Positions 58,543 through 64,000 of a stretch of 64,000 nt of DNA are shown piece after piece. Below the pieces are notes generated by a model. It saw nothing but the letters and a program-made list of their open reading frames with translations. It was not told the DNA's origin and did no database searches. Within the stretch, counting starts at the first letter, position 1, and each line of letters begins with the position of its first letter. This DNA is from Ecdyonurus torrentis. Its lineage: Eukaryota > Arthropoda > Insecta > Ephemeroptera > Heptageniidae. Position numbers and translations under genes: made by a program. The stretch spans positions 42,860,331 to 42,924,330 of the forward strand of contig OX439132.1 in the NCBI GenBank assembly GCA_949318235.1, written 5' to 3'.

Positions 58543-59240
58543 ATTTACTAACCTGATGGAAACTGGCCGCCACACTCCTCCTCACATCCTGACTGATATC
58601 TCATGATGACTCACAGAAGATCCTCCTTAACACCTCCGGCTTAGTTTGCAGACCAAACACCAACATGGCGGACAGACGCTCAAACTGCTGCACTCCACAT
58701 GCAGCTCAGCGCGATCTATCAGAGGAACCATTAGTCCCAGCACCGTGAGTGCCAGGGTTGCTGTGAGCTGGGACTCTTGTAGGTAGGCTAGTGTGAACAA
58801 GCGTCGATCGTCATTGCTCATTTTATCTGTGAAGCAATAAAAATATATTATTATAATTATTTTTTTACTTTAGTAGGCTAAAAATACTTTAAATTATTAT
58901 GGAAAATATAAATTTACGATGTTACTCAGTTACTTAGATATAACTCTTCATTACAAACCAATTACTTGGTTAAAAAAGTTTAAACAGTAACTTGTTAGTA
59001 TAAAATTTATTTTTTCAGTGGTAAATAGTCAGCTCTGCACATCTAAAAACGTTTTATGTTGAACTAATTAATTCTAAAAATAGAAAAAAAGAGTAAAATT
59101 ACTCTTCAGTTACTTTTTTCCGTATTCTTTATTTGAATTTTACCTATAAAAGAAAAAAAAAAAAAAAAAAACGAAGTGACGTGGGCCACATTGTGGGCGT
59201 CTTTAATACAATTTCAGTTAGCTGCAGCCAGGTAAATATA

Positions 59241-59245
<5 letters not shown>

Positions 59246-59306
<61 letters not shown>

Positions 59307-59332
59307 GTCTCTCAATCTCTCTCTTTCTCTAA
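59246..59332. repeat. (CT)n microsatellite of unit 5
   Basis: CT run, counterpart of the GA runs in forward copies. Confidence 0.95.
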
Positions 59333-60759
59333 CAACTGTAGCTGTGATACACTAGTGCTGTTCATAAATTCTGTTTTCTGCAGCTACAATGTCGATCAGC
59401 ATTGGTTATTCAAATACGGCATGCACATTATTTACTGCAAGAAGAAGTTTACAAACAACATTACTGACATACGCACGGACATCAACGTGACGAGAACACG
59501 ACAACGTGAACTTACAGTACTGTCAGTGCAAACCACGGCCTCAGAAGGAAAAAAGAAATAAATAATAACAGTACAGGCATTCCAGATTCTCTTTAAATGC
59601 AATAATATTTTATGTATAAACTTTGCTAACATAGTGTAATATACACAGCACATAAATAGCAAAATATTTTGATGTTTACTCCTAGCTTAGCAATATAAAA
59701 GCAGTTAGTTATATTCAATGTTTAGTTAATTTATATATGTAGTGAATAACTTACTTGAAGTCAAATTGAAAAAACAAGGCACAGTCTCAGATCTGCTCAG
59801 GGCAGGGATGAAGTTTTGAGGCATGCAGCAGTCACCAACATCAGAGCCTGTCAATCAAAACATCAGACTTACGCATTAATTTTGTCTGGTTAAATAATAA
59901 TAGTAATTATAAAAGTTTTTCCCACGAAAGAAAAAAATAAATTAACAACATAAAAAAAAGCTAATTTTTAATATTTAGTTAATACAGCGTAATGTCAGTT
60001 ATACTGCATAACGACAGTGCAATTGAGCGTAAATTATTACTTACTATGTTGTGCAAATAATATAATTTTTATGGTGTGATCTAATTAAGCATAAATTTAT
60101 GCACCAAAGATATATAATATGCAGTGTAAATCACATACGTTATTAATTCTTCACATGTGTTTCTTTTCAAACTATTATTTCTCACTTGATTAAAATCGAG
60201 ATCATCTCGAGAGCTCAACTTATAATCTGCTCACCATGTCGCAACAGGTTGAGCAGTTGGGAGACAGCTTGCACGGCGCTCAGCTACATCACTCTGGCTC
60301 CTCATCGCTGACCATCTCCACGAGCGAGAGTAAAAGCCGTAAGAGGGCGGGTCTAGCTAGAAGTCGCCCAAGTCCTAGATCGTGCCTGGCTGGTTAGTTG
60401 AAAGCATACAGTGGCCCTCACTTTACTGTTCCCGTCCTGGCAGAAAGATAGTATCAGCGGGAGAAAGTCTTGTTGAATCCTGGGCAAGTCAATTACACGC
60501 GCTGTAGAAGTCTAATATATCTTGGTCCACCACTGTGTGATGTCGTTTTCCAAGCCCTGGTAAATAAACATTAGTTAGATTTGTACAAGAATACGTAATT
60601 TATGCTGCATTTATGTCAATATAGCATACATATTGCTAACTGAGAATAACACAATCTATATTATATTTATATATATGATATACATATATATATATTATTT
60701 ATATTATATATTTATATATATTATATAATATTTACAATCAGATATATGTAAACTATAAA

Positions 60760-61900
<1,141 letters not shown>

Positions 61901-62090
61901 TCTAACATTCGTTGCATAATATTGAAGTTTTATACTTTATTTGAGTACTCTGTTTTGAAAATAATAATAGCAATAATTATTATGTGGCTCAATTAGTTAG
62001 TAGAAAATTTGGTTGGGTTAAAAGAAAGATTCTTGTCAATTATCAGGTAGTATTTAAAACGTAAATACTTTTACATTGTCATTTTACTAA

Positions 62091-63940
62091 AGGCACAGAA
62101 CAACCTAAACAAAAAAGTTTGTATTATTGTAAACCAAACTGAAAATGAACGTTGATTTGACCGTAGTCATTGATTTCTAATTTATTTTCTATTTACAAAA
62201 TGGTGCGAAGAGACATTGACGTTCCAGAGCTTGCTTGGTCCACGCGCGCATAAAACAAGTGGGCTGTGACGTCATTGACTGTTCGTGACATTTTGTAAAT
62301 GGAAAATAAATTAAAAATCAATGACTCCTATGGTTCTCAGGTTTGTTGGGACATTATTCAACTTTTTTGTTTCAGGTGTTCTACGCAGGGTTGGCAAGTG
62401 GTTTCAATGAGCCGGTAATTACCATGGTAATTACCGGTAATTGCCGGCACGGACTTTACCTCATAAATGCCGGTAATTAATACCAGATAAAAAAATTAAA
62501 AATAATGGTTTTTACAATGCAACAAATGAAATGTATGCAATAACAATGTTTATTTTAAGAGTTTAAGTTTAATAGAAGTTACAATATTAAGATAAATAAT
62601 CAATTAAACACAATTTGATTACCTTTTTTTTTATCAATCAAATAAATCCATAAAAAAAGTTTTGTTCAGGACATGTCAGGACAAAGTTAGGGTCATTAGG
62701 TCTCCCACTGGCAAGGGTCAATTATGTTATTCCTGGCTTGGTATAGGGCTTACCATGCTAAATTGAGGTTTTTAAATATTTTAGCTTCAGAATCTTGAAA
62801 ACTTTAAACCGTACATCAACGTATATTAAAAAGCACAGCTCAAAAGTCTTTAGGATGTGAATGAGAACGAGGTAAATAATGTGCACAAAATTGACACCAA
62901 ATTAAGGTCTGGGTTTCACCAGAAATTTCAGTTCCTTATTCTTGACCTTTCAAATATAGTAATGTTTTTTTCATGATTAAAACAAGAAAAAAAAATCAGC
63001 TTTGAGAATTTTAAAGTCAGTTTTCTGTGATTTTCTGCTGAAACTCAACTGAAGTCATTTTTGAACACATTTTTCCCCTTGCTCCTTTGACTGGGGCTTT
63101 TTTCAAGGTCTAAATTTTTTTTAAGTTGTGCTTTTTACTTCATGGTGATGTGTGACTTAATGTGTTTTGAAGTTTCTGAAGCAAGCAATTGAAATTTTAA
63201 AAGCTTCAATTTCACATGGTAAGCCAGACCAAACTTAACATAAAACTATATAAAAAATGAATGGCCCTTGGCAGTGACTTGTCCTGATTATGTAAAGCTG
63301 CCTATTGAAACAAATAAAATTGTTATCGCATTGAAATTTTCAATTATTTTAAGTCATACTAAATACTAAATTGTAAATAATAAATGGGGGATTTTTTTTT
63401 TTTACTTTTTTCATTCTAGGGAAAAGAGGGTGCGAGACAATATTCTAAATTATGTTGAAGACTTTTTTATTTTTTAACTATTATTTTATTTTTTTTTATA
63501 ATAAATTAATGAAATTACTTATTTTATATATTATGGGGCAATGATTTAATTGTTACAAAGCTATAAAAGTTCATCACTTAAAATTAGTTCCCTCCCCTTG
63601 TCTTTAAGCATAAGAAGATCTTTTCATATTCATATCGTTCACCTTTTTTTTTTTTTTTTTTTTTACATATTATTTACCCTGTGATGGAAGCCTCCTCCTC
63701 TCTTTTCCACAAAAATTCCCAACCACCACCCATATAACTCGCCCTCCCAAACTCTCCTTGCACCAAAGAAATAATTTTCTCAAACTTATTTTGACTTAAT
63801 ATTGGTATATGCCACTAAAAGCCAGTAAATGCCAGTAAGTGCCGGTAATTACCAGTAAAAGCCGGTAATTACCAGTAAATGCCACCGGCATGGACTTTAT
63901 CATAAAAGCCGGCTTTTATGCCAACCCTGGTTCTACGCCT
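62091..63940. mobile_element. Palindromic TTAA-type MITE split by a hAT-type element
   Basis: Outer arms AGGCACAGAACA (62091) and GTTCTACGCCT (ending 63940), with inner sequence (TTGATTTCTAATTTATTTTC, TGACGTCA at 62268) matching 45673-45980. The right arm is interrupted at 62386 by the nested element. Confidence 0.75.
62386..63929. mobile_element. Non-autonomous hAT-type element, 1544 bp
   Basis: Terminal repeats CAGGGTTGGCA...TGCCAACCCTG with an 8-bp duplication GTTCTACG (62378-62385 and 63930-63937). Subterminal clusters of GCCGGTAATTACC-like words occur at both ends (62410-62480 and 63815-63915). The interior is AT-rich with no transposase frame. The unoccupied outer arm is visible in the intact MITE at 45969-45980. 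Confidence 0.9.
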
Positions 63941-64000
63941 ATAATTCGAAAAAGCCGCAAGAGTACGACTAAAAATAAAAATTTATGTAAAACGCTAAAG

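Noticed and set aside
59133..59561. 142-codon open frame across the CT tract
   Set aside because: Antisense to inverted unit modules and built largely from the CT microsatellite.

Overview
The window reads as AT-rich nuclear DNA of an animal, most likely an invertebrate. It has spliced exon-like blocks, large GATA, GA, ATTC and GTCT microsatellites, a satellite array, several families of non-autonomous DNA transposons and one complete Polinton/Maverick element. I cannot name the species. There are no bacterial operons, rRNA genes or CRISPR arrays.

Layout. 1-4955 is a tandem satellite with a unit of about 147 bp, cut by the left window edge. 5-12 kb is AT-rich and mostly empty, but holds three homologous exon-like cassettes with canonical splice borders. 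12.3-21.6 kb holds three head-to-tail copies of a unit of about 4 kb made of splice-bounded exon-like modules, some resembling HEAT-repeat protein coding sequence. A fourth copy lies at 40.1-43.0 kb, and inverted copies at 56.4-60.6 and 60.8-61.9 kb. Each longer copy carries its own GATA tract. 43-52 kb is built of dispersed and inverted repeats with tRNA-like segments and MITEs. 53-56 kb has minus-strand exon-like blocks: a candidate small secreted peptide, a decayed UBR4-like exon and a minisatellite exon. 62.4-63.9 kb is a hAT-type non-autonomous element nested inside a TTAA-flanked MITE.

The centrepiece is 21882-40081, an 18.2-kb Polinton with 465-bp terminal inverted repeats starting AG and ending CT, and a perfect 6-bp target duplication (GCCAGT). 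It encodes the full core set: packaging ATPase, integrase with chromodomain, adenovirus-type protease, penton/minor capsid protein, double-jelly-roll major capsid protein and a protein-primed DNA polymerase B. It also encodes a protein joining a PLA2-like domain to a pVI-like tail, a coiled-coil protein with a fibre-like motif, a possible OB-fold DNA-binding protein and several unknowns. Near-identical termini and open genes suggest recent insertion and a virus-like (polintovirus) lifestyle.

Two features of this element look new to me. The first gene (22652-22858) encodes a 68-aa protein with the layout of the PPP1R15 (GADD34/CReP) domain that recruits protein phosphatase 1 to eIF2-alpha, a function large DNA viruses use against host translation shut-off. 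Second, the protease frame has no ATG before its conserved start, but it is entered exactly by a -1 shift at a canonical A AAA AAC heptamer just before the stop codon of the upstream structural gene. A 9-nt spacer and a 6-bp hairpin follow. That is a gag-pro-like frameshift arrangement in a Polinton.
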